From contig CALJXB010000061.1 in NCBI GenBank assembly GCA_937974415.1, positions 1 to 7,512 on the forward strand: 7,512 nt of DNA, in the 5' to 3' direction. Of the stretch, positions 7,114 to 7,512 are shown piece after piece (the first letter of the stretch is position 1; every line of letters begins with the position of its first letter). Below the pieces are notes generated by a model. The model was not told where the DNA came from. It saw only the letters and a program-made list of their open reading frames with translations, and did no database searches. The DNA comes from an uncultured Kiloniellales bacterium (lineage in GTDB: Bacteria > Pseudomonadota > Alphaproteobacteria > Kiloniellales > JAKSDN01). The position numbers were made by a program, and so were the translations under genes.

Positions 7114-7512
7114 TCAGTCTGCCGCGCCGCTCGGGCGGACCGCGGAGAACAAGGAGACCAGCTTGCCGTGGACGCGATCGTTGGCGGCGAGGATGCTGCG
7201 GCCGCCAAGGCGCACCGGGTCGCCGTCGATCGCGCTGACATAGCCGCCCGCCTCGCGGACCAAGAGAAGGCCGGCGGCGATATCCCAGGGCGCGAGATCC
7301 CGCTCCCAGAAGCCGTCGTAGCGGCCGGCGGCGACATAGGCCAGATCGAGCGAGGCCGTGCCCCAGCGGCGCACCCCGGCGGTCTCGCGCATGGCCTGGT
7401 CGAGCTCCCGGGCGAACTGCTCCTCCCCGCCGCGGCCCTTGAAGGGGATGCCGGTCGCCAGCAGAACATTGTCGAGCCGTTCGCGCCCCGAGACCCGCAT
7501 GCGCCGGTCGTT
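7114..7512 (-). CDS. Inositol monophosphatase family protein (C-terminal part)
   Basis: Magnesium-dependent phosphatase of the SuhB/inositol-1-phosphatase superfamily, cytoplasmic. The gene enters from beyond position 7512 and ends at the TGA at 7114-7116, so only the last 132 residues are visible and the N-terminal metal-binding motifs are outside. What remains is typical: VSGRERLDNVLLATGIPF, then GTASLDLAYVAAGRYDGFWE, and the metal-binding motif WDIAAG followed by EAGG. The frame is open across the window edge, so the ATG at 7500 is internal and not the start. The true substrate could be inositol phosphate, another sugar phosphate or a nucleotide such as PAP, which the family does not settle. 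It lies 79 bases upstream of the OmpA-domain gene in the same direction. Confidence 0.92.
   Translation of the reverse strand, partial: NDRRMRVSGRERLDNVLLATGIPFKGRGGEEQFARELDQAMRETAGVRRWGTASLDLAYVAAGRYDGFWERDLAPWDIAAGLLLVREAGGYVSAIDGDPVRLGGRSILAANDRVHGKLVSLFSAVRPSGAAD

Overview
The window looks like chromosomal DNA of a high-GC alphaproteobacterium, probably of the Rhodospirillales/Kiloniellales type. I base this on the strong GC bias at third codon positions, a cysteine-free ribosomal protein L31, an IbpA-type small heat shock gene behind a ROSE-like RNA thermometer, and a gene set I remember as typical of that class (L31, MsbA-related ABC exporter, MotA-like/MotB-like pair, inositol monophosphatase family). 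No strain can be named from the sequence alone. I see no mobile element, CRISPR array, tRNA or rRNA.

Layout. Positions 1-557 hold no convincing protein gene but much RNA-like structure. There is a palindrome and a CtrA-like box at the left edge, then a compact set of stem-loops ending in a textbook intrinsic terminator at 151-180 (candidate small RNA, + strand). A possible second promoter follows at 240-268, then two tandem copies of a 34-base unit with a UUCG-capped hairpin (377-446) and two more hairpins just beyond the heat shock gene (483-530). Next come two separately promoted minus-strand genes. ibpA (558-1022) has a sigma-32-like promoter and a 5' leader whose last hairpin hides the Shine-Dalgarno sequence. 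rpmE (1304-1531) has a good sigma-70 promoter. Divergent from rpmE, a 612-residue ABC half-transporter with fused membrane and ATPase domains fills 1740-3578 on the plus strand.

The right half (3595-7512) is a probable minus-strand operon, read from right to left: the end of an inositol monophosphatase family gene, an exported OmpA-domain protein, a MotA/TolQ/ExbB-family channel subunit, and a MotB-like subunit with one membrane helix, a very long predicted coiled coil and an OmpA-type peptidoglycan-binding domain. The last two genes are 9 bases apart. Together they look like a proton-driven stator that is neither the flagellar MotAB nor the Tol-Pal or Ton machinery, with a third cell-wall-binding protein encoded beside it. 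Its job is unknown to me. The operon converges on the ABC gene with only 16 bases between stop codons, and a small hairpin lies there.

The points most worth following up are the unassigned envelope motor operon, the candidate small RNA at 65-180, and the thermometer-controlled ibpA leader, where the annotated start should be the second ATG.
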